From positions 62,001-126,000 of the forward strand of contig NZ_JAPCZF010000004.1 of NCBI RefSeq assembly GCF_025938095.1: 64,000 bases of DNA. The letters are read 5' to 3'. This document shows positions 1-9,043 of this stretch, one piece after another. This DNA is from Novosphingobium sp. JCM 18896. Its GTDB lineage: Bacteria > Pseudomonadota > Alphaproteobacteria > Sphingomonadales > Sphingomonadaceae. Under the pieces are notes generated by a model. It did no database searches. It saw nothing but the letters and a program-made list of their open reading frames with translations, and was not told where the DNA came from. The translations under genes and the position numbers were made by a program. Every line of letters starts with the position of its first letter. The stretch's first letter is position 1.

Positions 1-140
1 TGGGCGAGGCGGCCGACCTGCTGTTCCATCTCGTCGTCCTGCTGGGCGCCAAGCAGGTGCCGCTCGCCGATGTGCTGGCCGAGCTCGAGCGCCGCGAAGG
101 CACTTCGGGCATCGCCGAGAAAGCCGCGCGTACTTCCTGA
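1..140 (+). CDS. hisE: Phosphoribosyl-ATP diphosphatase, C-terminal fragment
   Basis: The first in-frame codon is at position 3 and the frame closes with TGA at 138-140, giving 45 residues. The fragment contains [14 protein letters not shown], the conserved E-x-A-D-L-x-(Y/F)-H-x-x-V-L-L signature of HisE, which removes pyrophosphate from phosphoribosyl-ATP in the second step of histidine synthesis. The 5' part lies outside the window. In alphaproteobacteria hisE commonly ends a his operon and is followed by a HIT-family gene, as here. The call rests on one short but characteristic motif. Confidence 0.85.
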   Translation, partial: GEAADLLFHLVVLLGAKQVPLADVLAELERREGTSGIAEKAARTS

Positions 141-149
141 GGAGCCTCC

Positions 150-527
150 ATGCCGATCGATCCGCGTCTGCCCTACGACGAGAACAACATCTTTGCGAAG
201 ATCCTGCGCGGGGAGATTCCCTGCAAGAAGGTCTACGAGGACGATCACGCGCTCGCCTTCCACGACATCAATCCGCAAGCGCCGGTCCATGTCCTGGTGA
301 TCCCCAAGGGGGCCTACGTGTCCTGGGATGACTTCACCTTGAAGGCCTCCGACGGCGAGATCGCCGGCTTCACCCGGGCGATCGGTACGGTCACGCGCGA
401 GCTCGAGCTCGACCAGCCCGGCTACCGGTTGATGGTGAACATGGGCGGTCACGGCCATCAGGAGGTTCCGCATCTCCACGTCCACATCTTCGGCGGCCGC
501 CAGTTCCGGGTGATGATCGGGGATTGA
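150..527 (+). CDS. HIT family protein (HinT-like nucleoside phosphoramidase/hydrolase)
   Basis: This is a 125-residue protein, the normal size for HinT. The histidine triad HLHVHIFGG puts histidines at about residues 108, 110 and 112; the middle one is the nucleophile in this superfamily. The N-terminal NNIFAKILRGEIPCKKVYED is the usual HinT opening and would form the purine-binding edge. The family hydrolyses AMP-lysine or adenosine phosphoramidates; the physiological substrate is not fixed by sequence. It starts 9 bp after hisE with AGGAG just upstream, so it is probably co-transcribed with it. Confidence 0.9.
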   Translation: MPIDPRLPYDENNIFAKILRGEIPCKKVYEDDHALAFHDINPQAPVHVLVIPKGAYVSWDDFTLKASDGEIAGFTRAIGTVTRELELDQPGYRLMVNMGGHGHQEVPHLHVHIFGGRQFRVMIGD

Positions 528-633
528 TCGCCGCTTCGGCGGGCCGATCCACCGACCAATCGTGCCTGATTTGCTTCGGGGCGACCGCCATGGGTTGCCC
601 TCGGAGTCACCCGGCGGCTAAACGGTTCGTCGC

Positions 634-1107
634 ATGACGTCGCTCCCCGAACCGACCAGTGGCCGTTTCGACGGGCCTGTGCATCGCTTTGCGGTGCGCG
701 CCTACTTCGAGGACACCGATCTTTCGGGCGTCGTCTATCACGCCAACTACCTGCGCTGGTTCGAGCGTGCGCGCTCGGACATGCTGCGCCTGCTGGGCAT
801 CGACCAGCGCGCCGCGCACGAGGCGGGCGAGGGCGCCTATGCCGTCGCCGACCTGTCGATCCGCTATCTGTCGCCCGCCCGGCTCGACGATGCCGTGGTG
901 ATCGAGACGCGCGCCGAAGAACTGCGCAAGGCCTCCTGCCGCATGCACCAGCTCGCCTGGCGCGGTGACCTGCTGCTCAGCGAAGCGCGGCTCCGCGTCG
1001 CCTTCGTCAGCCCCTCGGGCCGGCCGCGCGCGCAACCTTCGGCCTGGCTCGACGCTTTTGCCTCCATCCTTTTCGCCCCCGAACCCGCTTCCAAAGGATC
1101 CCAATGA
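634..1107 (+). CDS. ybgC: Tol-Pal system-associated acyl-CoA thioesterase
   Basis: A 157-residue single hotdog-fold protein. YFEDTDLSGVVYHANY at residues 24-39 matches the 4-hydroxybenzoyl-CoA thioesterase signature, with the conserved acidic and His residues (D27/D29, H36). YbgC proteins hydrolyse short or medium acyl-CoAs and are encoded at the head of tol-pal operons, though their role in the Tol machine is still unclear. Its stop overlaps the tolQ start by 4 bp (ATGA at 1104-1107), so translation is likely coupled. Position and motif agree, so the call is firm. Confidence 0.92.
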   Translation: MTSLPEPTSGRFDGPVHRFAVRAYFEDTDLSGVVYHANYLRWFERARSDMLRLLGIDQRAAHEAGEGAYAVADLSIRYLSPARLDDAVVIETRAEELRKASCRMHQLAWRGDLLLSEARLRVAFVSPSGRPRAQPSAWLDAFASILFAPEPASKGSQ

Positions 1108-1829
1108 CGCTCCTTTCCCTCCTCGCCGCCGCGAGCACCACGGCCACCGACGCCGCGGCCGGCGCGCCGACGCATCTAAACCCGGTCAAGCTGTTCCTCG
1201 ATGCCGACATCGTCGTGCAGGTGGTGATGATCGGCCTGATCCTCGCTTCCGTGTGGGTCTGGATGATCATCGTCGGCTTTTCGCTGCGCATGGGCAGCGT
1301 GCGCCGGCGCTCGGCCGCCTATGAGGAGGATTTCTGGAAGGCGCGCGATTTTGAGGCCTTCCAGAACGAACGCGGCCGCGGCGACGTGCCTTCGGCCAAG
1401 GTCGCCGCTGCGGGTTTCGCGGAGTGGAAGCGTTCGGCCACGGGCAAGGTGCTCGACCGCGAAGGGGCGCGGCAACGGCTGACCCTGGCGATTGATTCCG
1501 CCGTCGCGCAGGAAGCGGACAATCTCGCCAACCGGCTGAACTTCCTCGCCACGGTCGGCTCGGTCGCGCCCTTTGTCGGTCTGTTCGGTACGGTCTGGGG
1601 CATCATGAATTCGTTCTTCCAGATCGGCCAGCAGCAGAACTCGTCGCTCGCAGTCGTCGCGCCGGGCATTTCCGAAGCGCTGTTTGCCACCGCGATCGGC
1701 CTCTTCGCGGCGATCCCGGCGGTCATCGCCTACAACCGCTTCTCGCACCGCGTGAACGGCTTCGAGGCGAGCCTGCAGCGTTTCGGCGATCGCTTCCACG
1801 CGAGCCTCAGCCGCCAGCTGGAGGGCTGA
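1104..1829 (+). CDS. tolQ: Tol-Pal proton channel subunit TolQ
   Basis: A 241-residue inner-membrane protein of the TolQ/ExbB/MotA family. Three hydrophobic segments are visible at about residues 35-57, 146-171 and 189-213, with a long cytoplasmic loop between the first and second. The GSVAPFVGLFGTVWGIMNSF segment is the conserved proton-channel signature. With TolR it uses proton-motive force to energise TolA during envelope constriction at division. It sits between ybgC and tolR. ExbB is the main alternative, but the neighbours settle it as TolQ. Confidence 0.95.
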   Translation: MTLLSLLAAASTTATDAAAGAPTHLNPVKLFLDADIVVQVVMIGLILASVWVWMIIVGFSLRMGSVRRRSAAYEEDFWKARDFEAFQNERGRGDVPSAKVAAAGFAEWKRSATGKVLDREGARQRLTLAIDSAVAQEADNLANRLNFLATVGSVAPFVGLFGTVWGIMNSFFQIGQQQNSSLAVVAPGISEALFATAIGLFAAIPAVIAYNRFSHRVNGFEASLQRFGDRFHASLSRQLEG

Positions 1830-1832
1830 GCC

Positions 1833-2318
<486 letters not shown>

Positions 2319-2328
2319 CGGTTCGACG

Positions 2329-3291
2329 ATGGCAGCGGTCGCCCTTCGCAACGAGGAACGCATTGGTCTCGCCGCCGCCGTGGTGCTGCACGTCGGCATC
2401 GTGGCGGCACTGCTGTGGCAGCCGCGCGGCGCGCCGGCGGTCATGCCGCCCGAGCGGATCGAGGTGACGCTCAGCGATCAAGTCGCGCTCACGTCGACTT
2501 CGCCCGAACCCGCGGCGGAGGCGGCGCCGGACGTCGCGCCCGACATCGGCGAGCCGGCCCCGGCCGAAGCGGAACCGGCGCCAGCACCGCCCGAACCCAA
2601 GCCGGAGCCGCCCAAACCGCAGCCCAAGCCGGTTCCGCCGCCGCCCGCGCCGCGTCCCGCCCCAGCGCCGCGGCCGGTGCCCAAACCGACGATGCGGCCG
2701 CAGCCGCCCAAGCCCGTGGCCAAGCCGACCGTCCGGCCGCAACCACGCCCCTCTGCGGCACCCGCACGGCCAACGCCGAAGCCCAGCGCGGCGCCGGCGC
2801 GCCCGGCCGCTCGGCCTGCCGCCCGTCCCGCGGCCCAGCCCAACGCGGCCCCGGCGCGTCCGTCCACGCGGCCTGCAGGTGCGAGCCGCGTCGGCGACGA
2901 CTTCCTCAAGGGCGTGCCCGGCGCGCAGAACGCAGCGCGATCGAACAGCCCGCCGGCCCAGGCCGCTGGGCCGGCGGTGCAGGCCTCGCTGCTCGGCGCG
3001 ATTTCGCGCGCGCTGCGGCCGCACTGGCAGGGCAAGGTGCCCGAAGGCGCCGATTCCGAGAAGCTGATCACCGTGCTGCGCTGGAACCTCAACCGCGACG
3101 GCACGCTCGCCGGCCGGCCCGAGGTCGTGCGCCAGGAAGGCATTACCGATGCCAACCGCCCGCAGGCTGCGCGTCATGCCGAACAGGCGATCCGCGCGGT
3201 CCAACTCGCGGCGCCGTTCGATCTGCCCGACGAATATTACAACACCTGGAAGCGGGTCACGATCCGCTTCGACAAGAGGCTCTCGCAATGA
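2329..3291 (+). CDS. tolA: Cell envelope integrity protein TolA (TonB-like C-terminus)
   Basis: 320 residues. An N-terminal anchor (about 12-30, IGLAAAVVLHVGIVAALLW) is followed by a long Pro/Ala/Lys-rich periplasmic linker to about residue 190 and a folded C-terminal domain at about 220-318. TolA links TolQR in the inner membrane to TolB/Pal at the outer membrane. The linker is Pro-rich like TonB rather than the Ala/Lys/Glu helix of the E. coli protein; its low complexity also produces long open frames on the other strand, which I do not believe. The stop overlaps tolB by 4 bp. Confidence 0.88.
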   Translation: MAAVALRNEERIGLAAAVVLHVGIVAALLWQPRGAPAVMPPERIEVTLSDQVALTSTSPEPAAEAAPDVAPDIGEPAPAEAEPAPAPPEPKPEPPKPQPKPVPPPPAPRPAPAPRPVPKPTMRPQPPKPVAKPTVRPQPRPSAAPARPTPKPSAAPARPAARPAARPAAQPNAAPARPSTRPAGASRVGDDFLKGVPGAQNAARSNSPPAQAAGPAVQASLLGAISRALRPHWQGKVPEGADSEKLITVLRWNLNRDGTLAGRPEVVRQEGITDANRPQAARHAEQAIRAVQLAAPFDLPDEYYNTWKRVTIRFDKRLSQ

Positions 3292-4697
3292 CCATCCGCA
3301 ACCTTCTTCTCGCCGCCACCGCGCTCGCGCTCGGCGGTCCGGCCTGGGCGCAATCGGCTCCGACGATCACACCGCAGCCCGTCGTACCCACGGCTCCCGC
3401 GCCGGCACCGGCCGTCGACGATGATGGCGGCCTCAGTGGCACCGTCTCGGACGAAGCCGCCTGGCAGGATCTCGGCATCGCCATCACCGCCTTCGCCACC
3501 GATCAGGACCTGCCGACGCAGACCAATGCCGGCACCACGGCTTCGCTCGGCCGCGCGCTGTCCGACGTGATCTCGGGCGATCTGCGCAACAACGGCCTGT
3601 TCAAGCCCTCGGGCCCCTCCGGCCTGCCGCAGCCCGCCTATCCGCAGGTCCAGTCGCCCGACTATCCGGTGTGGTCGGCGCGCAGCGCGGAAATGCTCGT
3701 CCAGGGCTACGTCCGCCAGAACACCGACGGCACCCTGACGATCGGCTGCTATCTCTACGACGTCCAGCTCAAGCAGCAGCTCGTGAAGGGCGGCTGGCAG
3801 GTCGGCCCCGCCGACTGGCGCCGCGCCGCGCACAAGTGCTCGGACATGGTCTATTCGCGCCTCTCGGGCGAGAGCCCGTTCTTCGATTCGAAGATCGCCT
3901 ACATTGCCGAGACCGGCCCGAAGAACCGCCGCATGAAGCGGCTCGCGATCATGGATTCGGACGGCGCCAACCACCGCTACCTGACCAGCGGCCAGGCGAC
4001 CGCGCTGACTCCGCGCTATTCGCCCGACTACAAGCAGATCCTCTACCTGTCGTACCTCAACGGCAATCCGCGAATCTACGTCTACGACCTGTCGACCAAC
4101 CAGCAGCGGCTGATCACGGCGAACTCCTATCCGACCTTCGCGCCGCGCTGGTCGCCCGACGGCAAGTGGATCCTCTATTCGATGGCCATCGCCGGCAACA
4201 CCGACATCTACAAGATCTCGTCGGCCGGCGGCGGCACCCCGGTCAAGCTGACCGACAGCCCCGGCCTCGACGTCGGCGGCTCGTTCTCGCCCGATGGCAG
4301 CAAGATCGTGTTCGAGAGCGATCGCTCGGGCAGTCAGCAGGTCTATGTGATGAACGCCGATGGTTCGGACCAGAAGCGCATCTCGTTCTTCGGCGGCCGC
4401 GCCGCGACGCCCGAGTGGAGCCCGCGCGGCGATCAGATCGCTTTCACCCACATCGCCGGCAACCTGCGCGTCGGCGTGATGAGCCCCGGTGGCGGCTCGA
4501 TGCGGCACCTGACCGACAGCTGGCAGGACGAGGCGCCGACCTGGGCGCCGAACGGACGCATCATCCAGTTCTTCCGCACCGAGAAAAACTCGGGCAAGAC
4601 GTCAATCTGGCAGGTGGATCTAACTGGTCGCAACGAGCGGAGGCTTCAGACCCCCGCCGACGCGTCCGATCCGGCCTGGGGTCCAATCCAGCCCTGA
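3288..4697 (+). CDS. tolB: Tol-Pal periplasmic beta-propeller protein TolB
   Basis: 469 residues starting at the ATG that overlaps the tolA stop; a signal peptide ends near residue 22 (LALGGPAWAQ). The N-terminal domain is followed by a six-bladed propeller with repeated blades such as YSPDYKQILYLS, WSPDGKWILYS and FSPDGSKIVFESD, the Pal-binding region. The open frame runs further upstream inside tolA, but the signal peptide fixes the start. The length is a little above the usual 430-450. Confidence 0.95.
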   Translation: MTIRNLLLAATALALGGPAWAQSAPTITPQPVVPTAPAPAPAVDDDGGLSGTVSDEAAWQDLGIAITAFATDQDLPTQTNAGTTASLGRALSDVISGDLRNNGLFKPSGPSGLPQPAYPQVQSPDYPVWSARSAEMLVQGYVRQNTDGTLTIGCYLYDVQLKQQLVKGGWQVGPADWRRAAHKCSDMVYSRLSGESPFFDSKIAYIAETGPKNRRMKRLAIMDSDGANHRYLTSGQATALTPRYSPDYKQILYLSYLNGNPRIYVYDLSTNQQRLITANSYPTFAPRWSPDGKWILYSMAIAGNTDIYKISSAGGGTPVKLTDSPGLDVGGSFSPDGSKIVFESDRSGSQQVYVMNADGSDQKRISFFGGRAATPEWSPRGDQIAFTHIAGNLRVGVMSPGGGSMRHLTDSWQDEAPTWAPNGRIIQFFRTEKNSGKTSIWQVDLTGRNERRLQTPADASDPAWGPIQP

Positions 4698-4795
4698 AGC
4701 GTTTTGGCGCCGAAGGGCACCAACCTGTCGTTCATGTGTTCCACTCTACACACATGGGCGTCTTGATGCTTTTGCATTCTGAGAAGGAGAACGCG

Positions 4796-5311
4796 ATGAT
4801 TGGGCGTACGAAAACCGGTGCCGCCGTCTGTCTGCTGGCCGGGTCCCTCGCCATGGCCGCCTGTGCCAGCAAGGCCCCCAAGCAACTTCCGCCCGAGCCG
4901 ACCGGCGTCGCCACCCAGACCGACGATGGCGCGAACCGCATCATCCCCGGTAGCCAGGCGGATTTCGTCCAGCAGATGGCGGGTCAGGACACGATCTACT
5001 TCGACACCGACAAGTACAACATCGACAGCGTCGATGCGGCCGCGCTGCAGACCCAGGCACAGTGGCTGATGAAGTATCCGGCCAAGCGCGCGACGGTCGA
5101 AGGCCATGCCGACGAACGCGGCACGCGCGACTACAACCTCGCGCTGGGCGAGCGTCGCGCCAATTCGGCGAAGAACTATCTGGTCAGCCTCGGCGTCGAT
5201 GCGTCGCGCGTGACGACGGTCAGCTACGGCAAGGAGCGCCCGATCGCTCTGGGTTCGGACGAGGAAAGCTGGGCCAAGAACCGCCGCGCGGTCACGGTCA
5301 CGATCGACTGA
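4796..5311 (+). CDS. pal: Peptidoglycan-associated lipoprotein Pal
   Basis: 171 residues with a lipoprotein signal (lipobox LAMAAC, acylated Cys23) and a C-terminal OmpA-like peptidoglycan-binding domain; IYFDTDKYNID and EGHADERGTRDYNLALGERR are diagnostic, including the Asp and Arg that bind diaminopimelate. AAGGAG at 4784-4789 sits 6 nt before this ATG and supports the start over an upstream ATG at 4754. It is 98 bp after tolB, so it may also have its own transcript. No ybgF/cpoB follows; a terminator does. Confidence 0.95.
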   Translation: MIGRTKTGAAVCLLAGSLAMAACASKAPKQLPPEPTGVATQTDDGANRIIPGSQADFVQQMAGQDTIYFDTDKYNIDSVDAAALQTQAQWLMKYPAKRATVEGHADERGTRDYNLALGERRANSAKNYLVSLGVDASRVTTVSYGKERPIALGSDEESWAKNRRAVTVTID

Positions 5312-5339
5312 CGATCTTTCAGGCTTGTAGGCTTAGGAA

Positions 5340-5368
5340 GCCCTCCTCCTCGCGGGGGAGGGCTTTTC
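5340..5368 (+). terminator. Rho-independent terminator after pal
   Basis: The stem GCCCTCC (5340-5346) pairs with GGAGGGC (5357-5363) and is followed by TTTT. It lies 28 bp after the pal stop and before the convergent small gene, so it closes the tol-pal operon and may act on both strands. Confidence 0.85.
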
Positions 5369-5372
5369 TGCG

Positions 5373-5558
5373 TCAGCGCAGGAAGGACAGCAGCGTCGAA
5401 GGCGTGGGCAGGGCCGCTGCCGATACCTGGAACGGGCTTGAAACCGCGGTCGAATCCTCGAGCATGATGGGTTCGCGAACCGCGCTCGAGCCGAGCAGAA
5501 CGTAAGCCGCCATCATGAAGATGGAGAACGCTGCCGACAGGGCGAGTTGCTTGCTCAT
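5373..5558 (-). CDS. Small single-pass membrane protein, unknown function
   Basis: 61 residues from an ATG preceded by GAGG. A Lys after the start and a hydrophobic stretch at about residues 4-23 (LALSAAFSIFMMAAYVLLG) suggest a membrane anchor or uncleaved signal, followed by a polar, Ser/Pro/Ala-rich tail of about 38 residues. I do not recognise a domain. Similar short proteins are common in sphingomonads. The frame extends 38 codons further upstream but the hydrophobic N-terminus and the ribosome site favour this start. Confidence 0.55.
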   Translation of the reverse strand: MSKQLALSAAFSIFMMAAYVLLGSSAVREPIMLEDSTAVSSPFQVSAAALPTPSTLLSFLR

Positions 5559-5702
5559 GACGATACCTCGGTTACTCAGGATGATTATAGTAAGGTAGGT
5601 TATCAGATATTGCAATGCAGCAATTAGACCCGGCCGCGTTAATCTTTCCTGAATCCGGGTCAAGCCTTGCACTGCCCCCGGCAGGACGCCTATCTCGGCC
5701 CG

Positions 5703-6245
5703 ATGACCCGCGCACGCCGATCCAATGACTGGGGCTTTCCCCGCTGGCGAGGCTATGAAGCCGGGCGCGAGGCGGCGCAGATCCGCTTGTGCGATCGCGC
5801 GGGATGCACCGATCCCGGCGACTGCCCGGCGCCGAAATCACCCAACAGCCCCGATCGCTGGTATTTCTGCCAGAAGCATGCGGCCGAATACAATTCGGGC
5901 TGGGACTACTTCGCCGGCCTGACCGCCGAAGAGGCCGCAGCGCGCGAGAGCGAGGAAAAGCGCGACAATTCCGGCTATCGCGAATCGGCGCACAACGCCT
6001 GGGCGGGGCCTGGTGACGGCAGCCGCAGTCGCGACGAACTGCGCGCGCTCGAGGTCCTGGGGCTCGATCCCGACGCCGATTTCGATGCGGTGCGGAAGGC
6101 CTGGCGCAGCAAGGCCAAGGAAGTGCACCCCGACGTGCGCCCGAACGATGCCGAGGCGGCGAAGGCCTTCCAGGCGCTCCAGCTCGCCTACGAGGTCCTC
6201 CGCGCCGCCGAGGAGCGGCGCGAATGGAAGGGTTCCGAGGGCTAG
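5703..6245 (+). CDS. J-domain protein (DnaJ-like co-chaperone)
   Basis: 180 residues. The C-terminal part (about 115-175) is a J domain: ALEVLGLDPDADFDAVRKAW, then KEVHPDVRPND with the HPD tripeptide near 142-144 that stimulates Hsp70 ATPase. The N-terminal half has Cys pairs (LCDRAGC, DCPAP, WYFCQKH) that could bind a metal, a layout seen in small sphingomonad and rhodobacterial J proteins. No Gly/Phe or substrate-binding domain is present, so it is a DnaK partner of unknown client. The ATG at 5703 was chosen over one 36 bp upstream because MTRARRSNDW begins the conserved part. Confidence 0.85.
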   Translation: MTRARRSNDWGFPRWRGYEAGREAAQIRLCDRAGCTDPGDCPAPKSPNSPDRWYFCQKHAAEYNSGWDYFAGLTAEEAAARESEEKRDNSGYRESAHNAWAGPGDGSRSRDELRALEVLGLDPDADFDAVRKAWRSKAKEVHPDVRPNDAEAAKAFQALQLAYEVLRAAEERREWKGSEG

Positions 6246-6246
6246 C

Positions 6247-7503
6247 TCAGGCCGCCCCGCCCGGTGCCGTGGTGACCGGGACCGTTTCCTCGATGTCCTT
6301 CGCGCTTTCGCTCGGTTCGCGGCCCTTGCCGAGCAGCAGCAGCAGGCAGGCCCCGATCAGCACGCCGAAGCCGGCGATGATCAGATAGAGGTTGTAGCCG
6401 CCGGTCTTCTCCATCGTGATCCCCAGCAGCAGCGCGCCCGAGGCGGTCGAGAACGAGGTGCAGAAGGTCAGCAGGCCCATGACCGAGCTGTAGACCTCCA
6501 CGCCGAAATGGCGGGCGACGAGGAAGCCGATGATGTCGCCCTCGGCGCCGAATGAGAAGCCGATGCAGAACACGGCGAAGGTCAGGACCGCGGGTGCGTC
6601 CCAGCTCGAGGCGATGATGAACAGGCCGACGCTGGGCAGGCCCAGGGTCACGAAGGACACCAGGTCGGCGCGGAAGCGATCGAGCGAGACACCCGCCACG
6701 AAGCGGCCGGCGAGCATGCCGATCGACATTGCCGCGAGCATCACGCCGGCGCCTTCGCCGCTGATGCCGTTGGCCAGCATGAGCAGTTTCAGCTGCACGA
6801 GCATGATCGTCGCGGGCAGGTTGCACAGCAGCATCGCCCCGACCAGGCACCAGAAGGCGGGCTTGCGGAAGATCACCGGATAGTCGTCGCGCGCGCGGCG
6901 CTTCTTCGGGGCCGGGGTAGCGGCAGCCGCGGCCGGCGCGGTCCGCCGCTCGGGCGGGATCAGCAGGAACACGATGACCCCGGCGATCGCCCCGAAAATG
7001 GCCAGCGCCTGATAGCTCGCCTGCCAGCCGTGCGCCTCGACGTAATGGTTGAGCACGGGGCCCATGATCACGCCCGACACGGCCGGGCCGGAAGCGGCGA
7101 TCGCCAGCGCCAGCCCGCGCGCCTTCTCGACGTGCTGGACCACGAGGCGGGTATAGACCGTCGAGGTCGTGGTCACGCAGAGCAGGCTCTGGATGAAGAA
7201 GATCACGACGTAGGTCGAAAGCGCGCCGTCCATCAGGCTGTAGGCGAGATAGGCCAGCGGCAGGGTGACCATGCCGATCAGCGCGGTGAAGCGCACGCCG
7301 AGCACGTCGGCGAGTCGGCCGATTATCGGGAAGGCGAGCGAGGTGAACAGCGCGATCGAGCCGACCTTGGCGAAATCGGCGGGCGACCAGTGATTGCCCG
7401 CGATCAGCGACGGGGCGAGCGCGGTGGTGACCGGACCGGCCATCGACATGCCGGTCGCGAGGCCGAGTGTCGCCGCGAGCAGGGGGCGCCAGGCGGCGCG
7501 CAA
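6247..7503 (-). CDS. MFS transporter
   Basis: 418 residues with about 12 hydrophobic segments in two halves, split by a basic, Ala/Pro-rich cytoplasmic loop near residues 190-215. It resembles the monocarboxylate/oxalate-formate type of major facilitator; the substrate is unknown. The first usable start in frame is TTG at 7503, but family-like sequence (ISYLGEL) continues six codons upstream to an ATC at 7519-7521 placed behind a good GGGAGAG site (see findings). It converges on the J-domain gene with one base between them. An inverted repeat upstream may be its operator. Confidence 0.85.
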   Translation of the reverse strand: MRAAWRPLLAATLGLATGMSMAGPVTTALAPSLIAGNHWSPADFAKVGSIALFTSLAFPIIGRLADVLGVRFTALIGMVTLPLAYLAYSLMDGALSTYVVIFFIQSLLCVTTTSTVYTRLVVQHVEKARGLALAIAASGPAVSGVIMGPVLNHYVEAHGWQASYQALAIFGAIAGVIVFLLIPPERRTAPAAAAATPAPKKRRARDDYPVIFRKPAFWCLVGAMLLCNLPATIMLVQLKLLMLANGISGEGAGVMLAAMSIGMLAGRFVAGVSLDRFRADLVSFVTLGLPSVGLFIIASSWDAPAVLTFAVFCIGFSFGAEGDIIGFLVARHFGVEVYSSVMGLLTFCTSFSTASGALLLGITMEKTGGYNLYLIIAGFGVLIGACLLLLLGKGREPSESAKDIEETVPVTTAPGGAA

Positions 7504-7537
7504 TTCGCCTAGGTAGCTGATGGTTCTCTCCCGCCTT

Positions 7538-7551
7538 TGAACTGTTGTTCA
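7538..7551. promoter_or_regulatory. Inverted repeat, candidate operator of the MFS gene
   Basis: TGAAC-tgtt-GTTCA is a perfect 5-bp-arm palindrome 35-48 bp upstream of the annotated MFS start. TetR-family repressors often bind such sites, but no regulator gene adjoins it, so the binding protein is unknown. Confidence 0.4.
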
Positions 7552-7653
7552 GCGGTTCCTACGCGCGGCTTGCGCGCAGGGTCAAGCGTTCCACCAGCGG
7601 GAAACGATAGTCTTTCATTTTTGTGTGAGCGGCGCGCTCGATGCGCGGCCAAG

Positions 7654-7676
7654 TCCCTCTCCCACCGGGAGAGGGA
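7654..7676. terminator. Hairpin downstream of infC
   Basis: TCCCTCTCCC (7654-7663) and GGGAGAGGGA (7667-7676) form a perfect 10-bp stem with a 3-nt loop, 8 bp past the infC stop on the minus strand. There is no T-run after it, so it may end transcription only weakly or stabilise the 3' end. Similar hairpins are frequent between sphingomonad genes. Confidence 0.5.
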
Positions 7677-7683
7677 AGTGCGC

Positions 7684-8232
7684 TTACTTGGGCGAAAGCA
7701 CCATCAGCATCTGACGGCCTTCCATGCGCGGATAGGCCTCGACCTTGGCGATTTCCGCGACATCGTCCTGAACGCGCTTGAGCAGGTTCATGCCGAGCTG
7801 CTGGTGCGAGAACTCGCGGCCGCGGAAGCGCAGCGTGACCTTCACCTTGTCGCCGTCCTCGATGAAGCGCTGCACGTTGCGCATCTTCACGTCGTAGTCG
7901 TGGTCGTCGATGTTCGGACGCATCTTGATCTCTTTGATCTCCTGCGTCTTCTGCGACTTGCGCGCGAGGTTGGCCTTCTTCTGCGCCTCGTAGCGGAACT
8001 TGCCGACATCGAGGAACTTGCAGACCGGCGGATCGGCATTGGGCGAAACTTCAACCAGGTCCAGGCCTACCTCGGCCGCCTGCTCGATAGCTTCACGCGT
8101 GTACATGACGCCCAGATTCTCGCCGGCCTCGTCGATGACGCGGACCTTGTCGCTTTGAATCATGTTGTTGTAGCGCGGCCCGCTCTTGACGGGCGGGGTC
8201 ATCATGCGCCGGGGTGGGGGTGCTATAGTCAA
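7684..8232 (-). CDS. infC: Translation initiation factor IF-3
   Basis: 182 residues. The N-domain ([25 protein letters not shown]), lysine-rich linker ([17 protein letters not shown]) and C-domain ([19 protein letters not shown]) are all in order. IF-3 binds the 30S subunit and checks start codon choice. The start used here is TTG at 8232 with AGGAG only two nt upstream; an ATG pair at codons 10-11 is the alternative. Rare starts are typical of infC because IF-3 discriminates against them and so limits its own synthesis. No rpmI-rplT follows in this window. Confidence 0.93.
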   Translation of the reverse strand: MTIAPPPRRMMTPPVKSGPRYNNMIQSDKVRVIDEAGENLGVMYTREAIEQAAEVGLDLVEVSPNADPPVCKFLDVGKFRYEAQKKANLARKSQKTQEIKEIKMRPNIDDHDYDVKMRNVQRFIEDGDKVKVTLRFRGREFSHQQLGMNLLKRVQDDVAEIAKVEAYPRMEGRQMLMVLSPK

Positions 8233-8321
8233 TTCTCCTGAAACGTCTGCGCGGCGTCCTTAGATCGAATCGCGCAAGCAAGGAAAGTGGGAATTATCGG
8301 CCGTTGTGCAACCCGTGCCAA

Positions 8322-8999
8322 TCAGGCCGCGGCGCGCCACAGCGGATATTGCAGCAGTCGGCCGCGTGCCGGGAGCACCGCGTCGATCGCAAGCGCCGGT
8401 TGCATGGCCGCGAGGATCGCCGGGTCGGCCGCGTTCATGCCACCCGTGAGCGCGCCGAAAGCGGGCAGGATCAGCCGCTGTTCGCTCATCACGGCGCAGG
8501 GCCGGGCGATGCGTCGGCCGCGCGTCGAGACCATCAGGCGCGGATGGAAATGGCCCGAGAGCTCGGGCCGGGATTCGCCGGCCTGGGCCTTGTGGCGCAG
8601 CACGAGTCCGCCCGAGACGATCTCGTCCGCAAGCGCCCCTCCGGCGATCTCTTCGGCTCCCGCGTCGTGATTGCCCGTGATCCACACCCAGTCGAGCGCG
8701 CGAGTCAGCGCCGCGAGCATGCCTGCGGCATGCGGCTCCAGGCGCAAGCTGCCTTTGCCGTCGTGGAAATTGTCGCCGAGCGCATAGACGCGCCGCGCTT
8801 CGGTCTCGCGCACCGCCGAGGCCAGCCGTTCGAGGGTCTCGCGGCTGTCGTAGGGCGGCAGGAGCTGGCCGTGGCTGGCGAAGAAGCTCGCTTTCTCGAG
8901 ATGCAGGTCGGCGACGAGCAGCGCCCGCTCGCGCGGCCAGAACAGCGCGCGGCCATCGACCAGCCGCATCTCTTCACCGGCGAACGAAAAGGGAACCAT
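8322..8999 (-). CDS. pdeM: Ligase-associated DNA damage response endonuclease PdeM
   Basis: 225-residue calcineurin-like phosphoesterase. The metal motifs are present in order: ADLHLEK (D31, H33), GDNFHDGKG, GNHDAG and GHFHP. The family is a metal-dependent nuclease usually found with a ligase, a DEAD helicase and an exonuclease in alphaproteobacteria; here none of these adjoins, so the role is inferred from the family only. Start ATG at 8999 leaves 44 bp to the divergent hemF. Confidence 0.85.
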   Translation of the reverse strand: MVPFSFAGEEMRLVDGRALFWPRERALLVADLHLEKASFFASHGQLLPPYDSRETLERLASAVRETEARRVYALGDNFHDGKGSLRLEPHAAGMLAALTRALDWVWITGNHDAGAEEIAGGALADEIVSGGLVLRHKAQAGESRPELSGHFHPRLMVSTRGRRIARPCAVMSEQRLILPAFGALTGGMNAADPAILAAMQPALAIDAVLPARGRLLQYPLWRAAA

Positions 9000-9043
9000 G
9001 CGCTGCCCTTGCCGGACCGCCCCGGTTTTGGCAAGCGGTCCCG

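Noticed and set aside
7537..8241. Plus-strand frame opposite infC
   Set aside because: The minus strand encodes complete IF-3 with all motifs.
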